Source of the DNA: Ilyobacter polytropus DSM 2926
GTDB taxonomy: Bacteria; Fusobacteriota; Fusobacteriia; Fusobacteriales; Fusobacteriaceae
Reading direction: 5' to 3'
Assembly (NCBI RefSeq): GCF_000165505.1
Contig: NC_014632.1
Span: 1,798,001 to 1,862,000, forward strand
DNA: 64,000 nucleotides
A program made the translations under genes and the position numbers. The number at the start of each line of letters is the position of its first letter. Position 1 is the first letter of the stretch. The notes beneath the pieces are model-generated. The model saw only the letters and a list, made by a program, of their open reading frames with translations, was not told the origin of the DNA and searched no databases. Shown one piece after another: positions 27,816 through 34,686 of this stretch.

Positions 27816-27895
27816 ATTCTATATTTTTCAGATATCCCGAGAAATAGCATAGGAAATTCCGAAAAAATATTAATTTTCATAATATCCATAAAAAT

Positions 27896-27925
27896 AAAAA
27901 TACCTGTAAAATACAGGTATTTTTT
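27896..27925. terminator. Bidirectional terminator, mainly for yebC
   Basis: TACCTGTA and TACAGGTA with a 3-nt loop, flanked by A-run and T-run. Confidence 0.85.
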
Positions 27926-27929
27926 AGAT

Positions 27930-28682
27930 TTATCCCATTATTTTTTCCATTATCTCATCTGGAATGTCAAAGTTTGAGTAAACGTCATCTACATCATCGA
28001 TGTCTTCTAAGGCTTCAAAAAGACCAAAAACTTTTTTCGCTGTATCTTCATCTGTTATCTCCACTTTGTTTTCAGGAATCATAGTTACCTCTGCTTCCTC
28101 ATACTTATAGCCAGCTTCTACAAGAGAATCTAATACAGTCTGAAAATCTGCCGGGTCTGTAATCACTTCAAAGGTCTCATCTTCAAGCTTTACATCCTCT
28201 GCTCCTGCTTCTAATGCAGTCATCATAAGTTCTTCTTCATCTATTCCCTCAGCAGGTATTTCTATAAGTCCGTTTTTATTAAACATCCATGCTACAGCTC
28301 CGTCAGATCCTAGATTTCCTCCTCTTTTGGAAAAAGTAGATCTCACTGAAGATGCTGATCTGTTTTTGTTGTCAGTAACTACGTCAACTATAAAGGCAGT
28401 TCCTGATGGACCGTATCCTTCATATCTTATCTCTACGTACTCAACTCCTTCAAGTTCTCCGGTACCTTTTTTTATGGCTCTATCTATATTATCCTTTGGC
28501 ATATTTCCTGATCTTGCTTTTTCTAAAGCCAGTCTAAGTCTAGGGTTGAAGTTTATATCTCCTCCCCCTTCTTTTGCTGATATTGTAAGTTCTTTTCCAA
28601 GTTTTGTGAATAATTTGGCTCTTTTTTTATCCTGAGCACCTTTTCTATGCTTTATGTTCGACCATTTACTATGTCCTGCCAC
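27930..28682 (-). CDS. yebC: YebC/PmpR-family translational/transcriptional regulator
   Basis: A 250-residue member of the TACO1/YebC family, recognised by the start AGHSKWSNIKHRKGAQDKKR and by GTAFIVDVVTDNKNRSASSVR. Recent work links such proteins to relief of ribosome stalling at proline tracts; older annotation calls them transcription factors. I start at GTG 28682, behind GGGAGG, since AGHSKW is the canonical N-terminus; an in-frame TTG at 28697 precedes that site. Monocistronic, with its own terminator. Confidence 0.93.
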   Translation of the reverse strand: MAGHSKWSNIKHRKGAQDKKRAKLFTKLGKELTISAKEGGGDINFNPRLRLALEKARSGNMPKDNIDRAIKKGTGELEGVEYVEIRYEGYGPSGTAFIVDVVTDNKNRSASSVRSTFSKRGGNLGSDGAVAWMFNKNGLIEIPAEGIDEEELMMTALEAGAEDVKLEDETFEVITDPADFQTVLDSLVEAGYKYEEAEVTMIPENKVEITDEDTAKKVFGLFEALEDIDDVDDVYSNFDIPDEIMEKIMG

Positions 28683-28838
28683 GATAATACCTCCCAATTT
28701 TATTTAAAATTCACTAAATATTTTATCACATCATTTTTTATTTTTCAACTTAGCGAAAACTTATTTGTCTTTCTAGCTTCATATTATCAAAAATTATTTT
28801 TTAATAGACAAAAAGTCCCGTGTGTACAGGACTGGTTT

Positions 28839-29420
28839 TTAAATCTCAGTTTTTATCATTTTCAGATCATTCCAAAATTCCACAGCAGGTCTAGCTTTTT
28901 TCCCGTCAAGACCCCTCACACGTTTTACATATCCCGGATCATAGGTTGGAATGACTTTTATATTCCCCTCCCAGTTATAGACTTTACCTCTCATATCTGA
29001 TATATTCGATTCCTCATTGAGAAGCACCGTTACTACCTCTGGTCCTAATGCCACTATTATTTTTGGTTTTATAAGAGCTATCTGCATATCCAGATACTCC
29101 TTCATAACTTTTTTTTCCTCTTCAGAAAGCTCTCTCCATTTTAGTATACACTTGGAAATATTTGTTATATAGTATTTTTCAGGCGATAAATCTGCCAGAT
29201 CGCAAAGCTTTATAAAAAATTCTCCACTTGTTCCTGGAAGTACTCTCATGTTCTCATCTTCAAAAAGGTCTGGGTCATCCCCTATAAATAGAATATCCCC
29301 CTTTGTGTTCCCTCCTCCTAAAAGAAGTTTTCTGTCTTTGACTCCGTCTAATTTCGGCATCTTCATTCCGCCTAGATCAAACTTTAGCTCTTCCCACAAC
29401 TCTCTAATCTCCAATTTCAT
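28839..29420 (-). CDS. Family-4 uracil-DNA glycosylase-like protein with altered motifs
   Basis: A 193-residue protein aligned by eye to family-4 uracil-DNA glycosylases: GDILFIGDDPDLFED in place of the GEAPG loop, YYITNISKCILKW, PKIIVALGPEVVTVLL, and IKVIPTYDPGYV near the end. The usual His of the C-terminal HP(S/A) loop is Asp here (YDPGYV), and only one of the four iron-sulfur Cys is present. It may have lost glycosylase activity or changed substrate. The ATG at 29420 follows GGTG; a GTG at 29426 overlaps the upstream walJ stop. It is co-transcribed with walJ. Confidence 0.7.
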   Translation of the reverse strand: MKLEIRELWEELKFDLGGMKMPKLDGVKDRKLLLGGGNTKGDILFIGDDPDLFEDENMRVLPGTSGEFFIKLCDLADLSPEKYYITNISKCILKWRELSEEEKKVMKEYLDMQIALIKPKIIVALGPEVVTVLLNEESNISDMRGKVYNWEGNIKVIPTYDPGYVKRVRGLDGKKARPAVEFWNDLKMIKTEI

Positions 29421-29425
29421 CACCA

Positions 29426-30202
29426 CTATACCTTAAATATATTTGTGTTCTTTTCCTGATATGCTATCTCAATCTCAACCTCTATACACTGCCTCTTAAG
29501 TTCATCTCTCACAGTATTTATAGCCGTTTCATAGCTATTACTGTCCCGACTCACATGAGCAAGATAGACTTTTTCAAGTCCAGGATGATTTATATCCCCT
29601 ATAAACTTGGCTGCATCTGTATTTGACAGATGGCCGTTTCTTCCCTTGACCCTAGCCTTTAAGTCCCAAGGATAGGAGCAGCTCATAAGCATCTGATAGT
29701 CATAGTTGCACTCTATCACCACTATGTTTACATCCTTAAAATGTTCCCTCACTATATTGTTTATATATCCTATATCTGTCGAAATAGCCAATTTTTTCCC
29801 ACGGCTATTTTCTATCTTAAAACCTATGGTTCTCTCTGCATCATGCATAACATCAAAGGGAGTTACTTTCACACTTTCCATCAATCTGAAGTCCCCGTCT
29901 ACAAGCCTGAGGTTATTTTCTGAGATCTTCCCCAATTTTTCTGCACAGACTTTGTAACTTTCACCTGTAATATATATAGGAATATTATATTTTCTAGACA
30001 AAACTCCAGCTCCCAATATATGGTCTAAATGCTCATGTGTGATAAGCAGAGCTCCTAATTCCTCTATGTTTTCTCCTATAAGTTCAAGTTTTTCTTTTAT
30101 TTTCTTACCGCTAAAACCTGCATCCACCAAAAATTTAAATCCGTCAACTTCTAGAAAGGTAGCATTTCCAGAGCTACCACTTCCCAGTATAGATATTTTC
30201 AT
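29426..30202 (-). CDS. walJ: Metallo-beta-lactamase-fold hydrolase, WalJ/YycJ type
   Basis: A 258-residue MBL-fold protein starting MKISILGSGSSGNATFLEV, with metal ligands in ITHEHLDHILG and further His in HDAERT and AHVSRDSN. The GSGSSGN start is typical of YycJ/WalJ, a putative DNA exonuclease linked to replication and mutation avoidance in Bacillus. The start at 30202 follows GAGGGG. Its stop directly touches the uracil-DNA glycosylase-like gene, so a DNA-repair unit is plausible. Confidence 0.85.
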   Translation of the reverse strand: MKISILGSGSSGNATFLEVDGFKFLVDAGFSGKKIKEKLELIGENIEELGALLITHEHLDHILGAGVLSRKYNIPIYITGESYKVCAEKLGKISENNLRLVDGDFRLMESVKVTPFDVMHDAERTIGFKIENSRGKKLAISTDIGYINNIVREHFKDVNIVVIECNYDYQMLMSCSYPWDLKARVKGRNGHLSNTDAAKFIGDINHPGLEKVYLAHVSRDSNSYETAINTVRDELKRQCIEVEIEIAYQEKNTNIFKV

Positions 30203-30230
30203 ATGATTTTTCCCCTCTAAACTCCTACTC

Positions 30231-30265
30231 AAAAAATAAAAAAAGCAAGTAGGGTTACTACTTAC
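30231..30265 (-). terminator. Hairpin ending the small divergent gene
   Basis: Minus-strand GTAAGTAG, short loop, CTACTTGC, then seven Ts and a further T-rich tract. It overlaps the start point of the walJ promoter. Confidence 0.6.
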
Positions 30266-30292
30266 TATATATTAAGATTTTTATTTTGTCAA
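30264..30292 (-). promoter_or_regulatory. Promoter of walJ operon
   Basis: Minus-strand TTGACA (30292-30287), 17 bp, TATAGT (30269-30264). Confidence 0.65.
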
Positions 30293-30354
30293 ACTGTGAA
30301 ACTCTAGAAAAATCAATCTCTGAAAGATACAGCATACCTATAATCACAATGAGT

Positions 30355-30561
30355 CTAACAGTAGTTATGGCTGTTCCTCCTGTTAAATATTTTTTCCAGT
30401 GTTTTAAAAGTTTCATCAAGGTAGTGGGTTTTTAATCTTATTCTTTTATTTTCAAGGGAAAAGGTAACTATAAAGAGATCATCATTTTTTTCAATATCAC
30501 ACTCTAAAATCATCGTGTTAAAAGATACCAGCCATTTTTCATTTTTTATTCTGATTTTCAA
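30355..30561 (-). CDS. Small hypothetical protein, 68 aa, divergent from S24 repressor
   Basis: Begins with TTG at 30561 (reads MKIRIKNEKWLVSF) after GGTGGTGGG; GTG codons at 30573 and 30570 are alternatives. It alternates basic and hydrophobic residues and ends in LEKIFNRRNSHNYC. No family or membrane segment is recognised. A consensus promoter (30605-30633) and a hairpin terminator frame it, so it looks like a true gene. It faces a LexA/CI-type repressor across 170 bp and is its likely target. Confidence 0.55.
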   Translation of the reverse strand: MKIRIKNEKWLVSFNTMILECDIEKNDDLFIVTFSLENKRIRLKTHYLDETFKTLEKIFNRRNSHNYC

Positions 30562-30604
30562 AACACCCACCACCTCAAAAAGTTATCTATATTTATATAT
30601 AACT

Positions 30605-30633
30605 AGTATAGCTTCCTTATCTATGATTGTCAA
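30605..30633 (-). promoter_or_regulatory. Promoter of the small divergent gene
   Basis: Minus-strand TTGACA (30633-30628), 17 bp, TATACT (30610-30605). Just downstream, AGTTAT (30581-30586) and ATAACT (30599-30604) form an inverted repeat that could be an operator. Confidence 0.7.
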
Positions 30634-30671
30634 TAGATTTGTATTTTTTATCTCTAATCTAAGATAAAAAC

Positions 30672-30713
30672 TTGAAAATAAAAGGTAAAAATACTATACT
30701 TAACTATAAGTAT
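30672..30713 (+). promoter_or_regulatory. Promoter and palindromic operator of the S24 repressor gene
   Basis: TTGAAA (30672-30677), 17 bp, TATACT (30695-30700). A perfect inverted repeat ATACTTA-N4-TAAGTAT (30696-30713) covers the -10 box and start point, suggesting autorepression. Confidence 0.6.
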
Positions 30714-30731
30714 GTATAAGGAGATGAGAAT

Positions 30732-31430
30732 ATGGATTTTAAAAAATTCCTTAAAGACAGAAGAAAAAATTTGGGATACAGTCAGAATAAATTTGCAAAG
30801 TCTATAGGAATAACTCAGTCCTATTTCAACACCATCGAGAGGGGAGAGGTAAAAAATCCTCCCAGCGAAGAAGTTTTAGACAAAATATCACAAGGGCTTC
30901 AGCTAAATGAAAAAGAAACTGAAACGCTGAAATACCTTGCTGCCCTAGAAAGAACACCGGATATTATAATGAAGGAACTTTCAAAACTAAAAAAAGAGCT
31001 TACTTCGGCAGAATCTTTAAAGGCAAATATCAACCTAAAGGAAAGTCTCCCTCTGATAAAGGGAATACCCGTGTATGAAAGAATAAGTGCAGGTATAGGG
31101 GCTATAAACGATGGAGAAGTGACAGACTATCTCTCTATCCCAGGGATAAAAAATGCCCAGGAAGTCTTTGCTGTTAATGTTTGGGGTGATTCTATGGAAC
31201 CAAATATAAAAGATGGATCGGTTATCATATGTAGAAAGGATGTTGAGATCAGAGACGGAGAGATCGGAGCGTTTTTATTAAATGATGAGGCTTACGTTAA
31301 AAGAATAAAGGTGACCAACCAGTATGTTGCCCTTATGAGCGATAATCCAAATTATCCTCCTATTTTTATCGGACCTGGAGAAAATCTGATAGCTGTGGGA
31401 AAAGTTATAAAAGTATTGAGTGATATATAA
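30732..31430 (+). CDS. XRE-type HTH repressor with S24 (LexA/CI-like) autoprotease domain
   Basis: A 232-residue protein. N-terminal helix-turn-helix (residues 14-38, YSQNKFAKSIGITQSYFNTI), a linker, then an S24 peptidase domain with an Ala-Gly cleavage site (120-121, RISAGIG), nucleophile Ser154 in WGDSMEP and general-base Lys190 in AYVKRI. Such proteins cleave themselves when RecA is activated and release their operators. AAGGAGA precedes the ATG. No other phage genes are near. The regulon may be itself and the 68-codon gene opposite; it could also be the species' SOS regulator. Confidence 0.85.
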   Translation: MDFKKFLKDRRKNLGYSQNKFAKSIGITQSYFNTIERGEVKNPPSEEVLDKISQGLQLNEKETETLKYLAALERTPDIIMKELSKLKKELTSAESLKANINLKESLPLIKGIPVYERISAGIGAINDGEVTDYLSIPGIKNAQEVFAVNVWGDSMEPNIKDGSVIICRKDVEIRDGEIGAFLLNDEAYVKRIKVTNQYVALMSDNPNYPPIFIGPGENLIAVGKVIKVLSDI

Positions 31431-31614
31431 AAAAACAGGTATTCAAAACCGGACTTACCTCTTAGGAGATAATTGATCCAGTCTTGAATACCTATTTTAT
31501 TTACTCGCTTTTGTAAAATAATGTTGTCTTTTAACAGGCGAGCTTTCCGATAAAAATACAAAGTGTAACTTCAGAATACTGGCTCTCAGTTATCCCAGCT
31601 TGATCCCATTCCTA
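31425..31614 (-). ncRNA. Candidate small RNA, about 190 nt
   Basis: A minus-strand transcript unit without an ORF. Promoter TTGACA-17-TAGTCT lies at 31649-31621. It ends in a very strong 17-bp terminator (arms 31493-31477 and 31453-31437, two G-U pairs) followed by seven Us. In between are a GCGAG/CTCGC stem (31542-31538, 31508-31504) and a CTGG/CCAG stem (31598-31579). GTATTC occurs twice and each copy could pair with GAATAC of the terminator arm. I find no match to 6S, SRP, tmRNA or riboswitch cores. It ends at the 3' end of the S24 repressor gene. Confidence 0.55.
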
Positions 31615-31620
31615 ATAAAA

Positions 31621-31649
31621 AGACTATCACCTTAAATATATTTTGTCAA
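31621..31649 (-). promoter_or_regulatory. Promoter of the candidate small RNA
   Basis: Minus-strand TTGACA (31649-31644), 17 bp, TAGTCT (31626-31621). Confidence 0.65.
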
Positions 31650-31682
31650 TAGATAATGTTATTTTTTTATTAAAGAAATAAA

Positions 31683-31711
31683 TTGACTTCTCAAAAATTA
31701 GGAACTACAAT
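31683..31711 (+). promoter_or_regulatory. Promoter of the EamA transporter gene
   Basis: TTGACT (31683-31688), 17 bp, TACAAT (31706-31711). Confidence 0.6.
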
Positions 31712-31774
31712 GGTTTGTGAACTTTATGTTCAATTTTTTTTAATATATACATTAAAAGTTTCTAGGAGGATTTA

Positions 31775-32680
31775 ATGAATAAAAATCATAACAGTATCTT
31801 TGCAGACATTGCCCTTCTTCTCGTAGCTGTTATATGGGGTTCTGGATTCACAGCCACTCAGGTGTCATTAGATAGTGGTTTTCTTCCCTTTACCACAATG
31901 GCTATTAGATTTGGAATTGCTGCAATTTTAATGAGTGTTATATTTATAAAAAAACTAAAATATATAAACAAAAAAGACATTATAGCAGGTTCAGTGGTTG
32001 GTTTTTTTCTTTTTACAGCCTTTGCATCCCAGACAATAGGACTTCAGTTTACTACTCCCTCAAAAAATGCGTTTCTTACAGCTACCAACGTTATTTTAGT
32101 TCCTTTTATTTATTGGTTTATGTCCAAAAAAAAACCTGATATTTATTCTGTCACAGCAGCTTTTATTTGTGTCTGCGGCATAGCTTTTATCTCTCTAGAA
32201 AAAGATCTGACTCTTGGTATAGGAGATTCCCTGTCTTTACTGTGTGCAATTTTATTTGCCTTTCATATAAGTTCTACCGGATTTTACAGTCATAAGGTGG
32301 ATACTACAGTGCTTTCTGTTACCCAGATGTGGTTTGCATCAATCTTATCCTTTATAGGGGCTTTTTTCACAGAAACTTTTCCTAATTCAGTACCTGTAAA
32401 TGGTGTCTTATCAGTAATTTATATAGGGGTTTTCGGTACCATGATAGCTTTTTTTATCCAGACCACAGCACAAAAATATACAACACCTACAAAGACAGCT
32501 ATTATATTGTCTACCGAAGCTCTTTTCGGAACTATCTTTTCAGTTATAATTTTGAAGGAGATAATAACAGCTAAAATGATAATCGGTGGAATCTCAATAT
32601 TTCTAGCTATAATTACCGCTGAAACAAAATGGAAATTCTTTTATAAAGGAAAAGCAAAAATTATAAAATCAGACCTCTGA
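31775..32680 (+). CDS. EamA/DMT-superfamily transporter
   Basis: A 301-residue inner-membrane protein with about ten predicted helices in two EamA repeats. Family signals are visible: VAVIWGSGFTATQVSLD (residues 17-33) and, in the second half, TAIILSTEALFGTIFSVIIL. Drug/metabolite transporters of this kind export amino acids, nucleosides or other metabolites; the substrate cannot be told. AGGAGG precedes the ATG. It is monocistronic and convergent with the SPFH/NfeD pair. Confidence 0.88.
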   Translation: MNKNHNSIFADIALLLVAVIWGSGFTATQVSLDSGFLPFTTMAIRFGIAAILMSVIFIKKLKYINKKDIIAGSVVGFFLFTAFASQTIGLQFTTPSKNAFLTATNVILVPFIYWFMSKKKPDIYSVTAAFICVCGIAFISLEKDLTLGIGDSLSLLCAILFAFHISSTGFYSHKVDTTVLSVTQMWFASILSFIGAFFTETFPNSVPVNGVLSVIYIGVFGTMIAFFIQTTAQKYTTPTKTAIILSTEALFGTIFSVIILKEIITAKMIIGGISIFLAIITAETKWKFFYKGKAKIIKSDL

Positions 32681-32710
32681 TATTCAATTTCTTTATCAAA
32701 AAAAATTAAA

Positions 32711-32741
32711 AATAAGGCCTTCAGGGTATGAAGGCCTTATT
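32711..32741. terminator. Hairpin between EamA gene and SPFH gene
   Basis: Perfect 13-bp arms AATAAGGCCTTCA and TGAAGGCCTTATT with a 5-nt loop. The T-rich tail is on the minus strand, so it chiefly ends the nfeD-SPFH transcript. Confidence 0.85.
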
Positions 32742-32745
32742 CAAA

Positions 32746-33717
32746 TCATAAATTATTGTTTTTTTCCTGAGTATACTTATCTTCATTCTCTTTTTTTTCT
32801 TCTGTATCTTTGTTTATATTTTCTTCTTTGGTGTTTGTTATCTCAGTAAAGGCTGTTGCTATATTTGCAATACTTTGAAGTTCAGATGGTATTATGATCT
32901 TTGTAGATTTTCCGTCTGCCACTTTTTCAAAAGTTTCCATAGCTTTTAGAGAAAGAACCTCTTTAGTTGTATTGGCAGCATTAAGCATTTTTATCGCCTC
33001 TGCCTTGGCCTTTTGAGTTTTGAGAATAGCCTCTGCTCTTCCTTCAGCTTCTCTTATATAGGCTTCTCTTTTGGCTTCTGCTCTCAGTATGGCAGCTTCT
33101 TTTTCTCCTTCAGCCACAAGGATTGCAGATTTTTTCTGACCTTCTGCTCTCAAAATTGATTCTCTTCTTCCCCTTTCTGCCTTCATCTGCTTTTCCATGG
33201 CGTCTTGTATCTCTTCAGGAGGAAGGATGTTCTTTAGTTCCACCCTGTTGACTTTTATTCCCCAGGGATCTGTTGCCTCATCTAAAATCGCCCTCATCTT
33301 TGTATTTATAGTATCTCTAGAGGTTAATGTTGTATCCAACTCCATCTCTCCTATTATATTTCTAAGTGTTGTAGCAGTTAGATTTTCAATTGCATTAATA
33401 GGATTTTCTACTCCATAGGTATATAGTTTCGGGTCAGTTATCTGGTAATACACCACAGAATCGATTTGGATTGTTACATTATCCTTCGTTATTACAGGTT
33501 GAGGAGGAAAATCAACTACCTGTTCCTTTAAGGATACTCTTTTGGATATTCTATCCAAAAAAGGAATAAGAATATTCAGTCCTGTTTCCCAAGTTGTAAG
33601 ATACGCACCTAGCCTCTCTATTACATAGGCCTTTGACTGAGGGACTATTTTTACGTTGAATATTATAAGAAAAACTATTACCAGTATAAATAAGAAAAAT
33701 ATAAGCATTTGAAACAT
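32746..33717 (-). CDS. SPFH/band-7 (stomatin-like, QmcA type) membrane protein
   Basis: A 323-residue protein with an N-terminal membrane helix (1-22), the SPFH domain (IVPQSKAYVIERLGAYLTTWETGLNILIPF) and a long Ala/Glu-rich coiled-coil (AEGQKKSAILVAEGEKEAAILRAEA), ending in a charged Asn/Lys/Glu tail. Stomatins form oligomeric rings in the inner membrane and organise membrane microdomains or proteases. It follows the nfeD-like gene by four bases, the usual NfeD-stomatin pair. Confidence 0.93.
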   Translation of the reverse strand: MFQMLIFFLFILVIVFLIIFNVKIVPQSKAYVIERLGAYLTTWETGLNILIPFLDRISKRVSLKEQVVDFPPQPVITKDNVTIQIDSVVYYQITDPKLYTYGVENPINAIENLTATTLRNIIGEMELDTTLTSRDTINTKMRAILDEATDPWGIKVNRVELKNILPPEEIQDAMEKQMKAERGRRESILRAEGQKKSAILVAEGEKEAAILRAEAKREAYIREAEGRAEAILKTQKAKAEAIKMLNAANTTKEVLSLKAMETFEKVADGKSTKIIIPSELQSIANIATAFTEITNTKEENINKDTEEKKENEDKYTQEKNNNL

Positions 33718-33721
33718 TTTA

Positions 33722-34126
33722 TCACTCCTTCTCCAAAATTAATTTTATTCCCTGGATTCTAAGAACCCTGGCTTTATCTCCTATATGAAGCTCCCTATCA
33801 CACTTTGCTTTCCAGTGTTTACCGTCTAAGTAGGTCTCATACTCCCCAGAAGAGATAACTTTTTTTATCTCTACAGTTTGACCGATTATCCTGCTCTCTA
33901 TCTTCTCTTTTCTCTTAGAAAGAAGTTTCTTACTGAGTGGCCTGGTAACTATTATAAAGACAAACGAAAGAGCCACAAAAAAATAAAACTGCTTCATTAT
34001 ATCTGGAATATAGCCAGAAGTTAGAGTCAGAATACCAGCTGCCAGAGCAAACCATATACTTATCAGTGCTGTGGTGTAACCTTCCAAAATTAAAAATATT
34101 ACTGTTAATATCAGCCATATATACAT
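33722..34126 (-). CDS. NfeD-like membrane protein (short form)
   Basis: A 134-residue protein. Three or four hydrophobic segments fill the first 70 residues; a soluble OB-fold follows (RIIGQTVEIKKVISSGEYETYLDGKHWKAKCDRELHIGDKARVLRIQGIKLILE). This is the short NfeD that lacks the serine-protease part and works with an SPFH partner, encoded next. AGGAGGGG precedes the ATG. Confidence 0.9.
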   Translation of the reverse strand: MYIWLILTVIFLILEGYTTALISIWFALAAGILTLTSGYIPDIMKQFYFFVALSFVFIIVTRPLSKKLLSKRKEKIESRIIGQTVEIKKVISSGEYETYLDGKHWKAKCDRELHIGDKARVLRIQGIKLILEKE

Positions 34127-34283
34127 TTTTACCCCTCCTATTACTTATAATTCGTATTTTAAAGATCATTTCCTTTTGATAAACATAAATATTATATTGT
34201 ACTATTTTTATACAATTTAAAGTCAAAACTTTTGTTTCCAAAGATTTTTTTACATTATTCTGTATGGATTTTCACTTTTTTGA

Positions 34284-34312
34284 TTGACACTAGAACTGCC
34301 TTTTGTTATAAT
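34284..34312 (+). promoter_or_regulatory. Consensus promoter of the lysine-riboswitch transcript
   Basis: TTGACA (34284-34289), 17 bp, TATAAT (34307-34312). Confidence 0.85.
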
Positions 34313-34332
34313 TAAGCTAAATTTAATATTTT

Positions 34333-34554
34333 TAAGATAGAGGTGCAGTGTTCAAAAGTATCTACTGGAATCCGGGCAGGATAATGAAGGTAAGAGAAAG
34401 GGAAGGCTGCCGAAGGAAAGACTATAGCCCATTGTCAATCCTGGTGTTACCGATAATATTGATAACACTGTCATTAAGTTTTCACCTGATGAAGTGCTAT
34501 CGGAATTTTGTTGATTGCAAGGTTGCCGTATGTATTTCGGCAGCCCTTTTTTTT
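34333..34554 (+). promoter_or_regulatory. Lysine riboswitch (L box) with terminator
   Basis: The conserved aptamer blocks are visible: GATAGAGGTGC (34336-34346), AGTATCTACTGGA, GGGAAGGC-TGCCGAAGGAAA (34400-34419) and a later Thr-rich-coded TTACCGATAATATTG arm. The platform is GGTTGCCG (34521-34528) pairing with CGGCAGCC (34538-34545) and eight Ts. CGGCAGCC can also pair with GGCTGCCG in the aptamer (34406-34413). Lysine binding should stop transcription. An ORF of 82 codons in this stretch is not a gene. Confidence 0.92.
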
Positions 34555-34686
34555 ATTTTTTCAATATTTAATTTGCAAAATGAAAATTATATGTAGAAAG
34601 CACGAGTTTTAAATAGGGCTATTGATCGAAAACAGAACTTGTTCCAACATTTTATTAAGTTTCAAACTATTTTTTAGGAGGATTTT

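Noticed and set aside
31431-31614. Known riboswitch (TPP, SAM, cobalamin) or 6S RNA in this gap
   Set aside because: A CTGAGA string is present but the other conserved TPP parts are missing; no core of the other classes was seen, and the 3' end is a separate strong terminator, unlike the closing stem of 6S RNA.
34348-34596. 82-codon plus-strand ORF
   Set aside because: It lies inside the lysine riboswitch and its terminator; the conserved aptamer bases explain the sequence.
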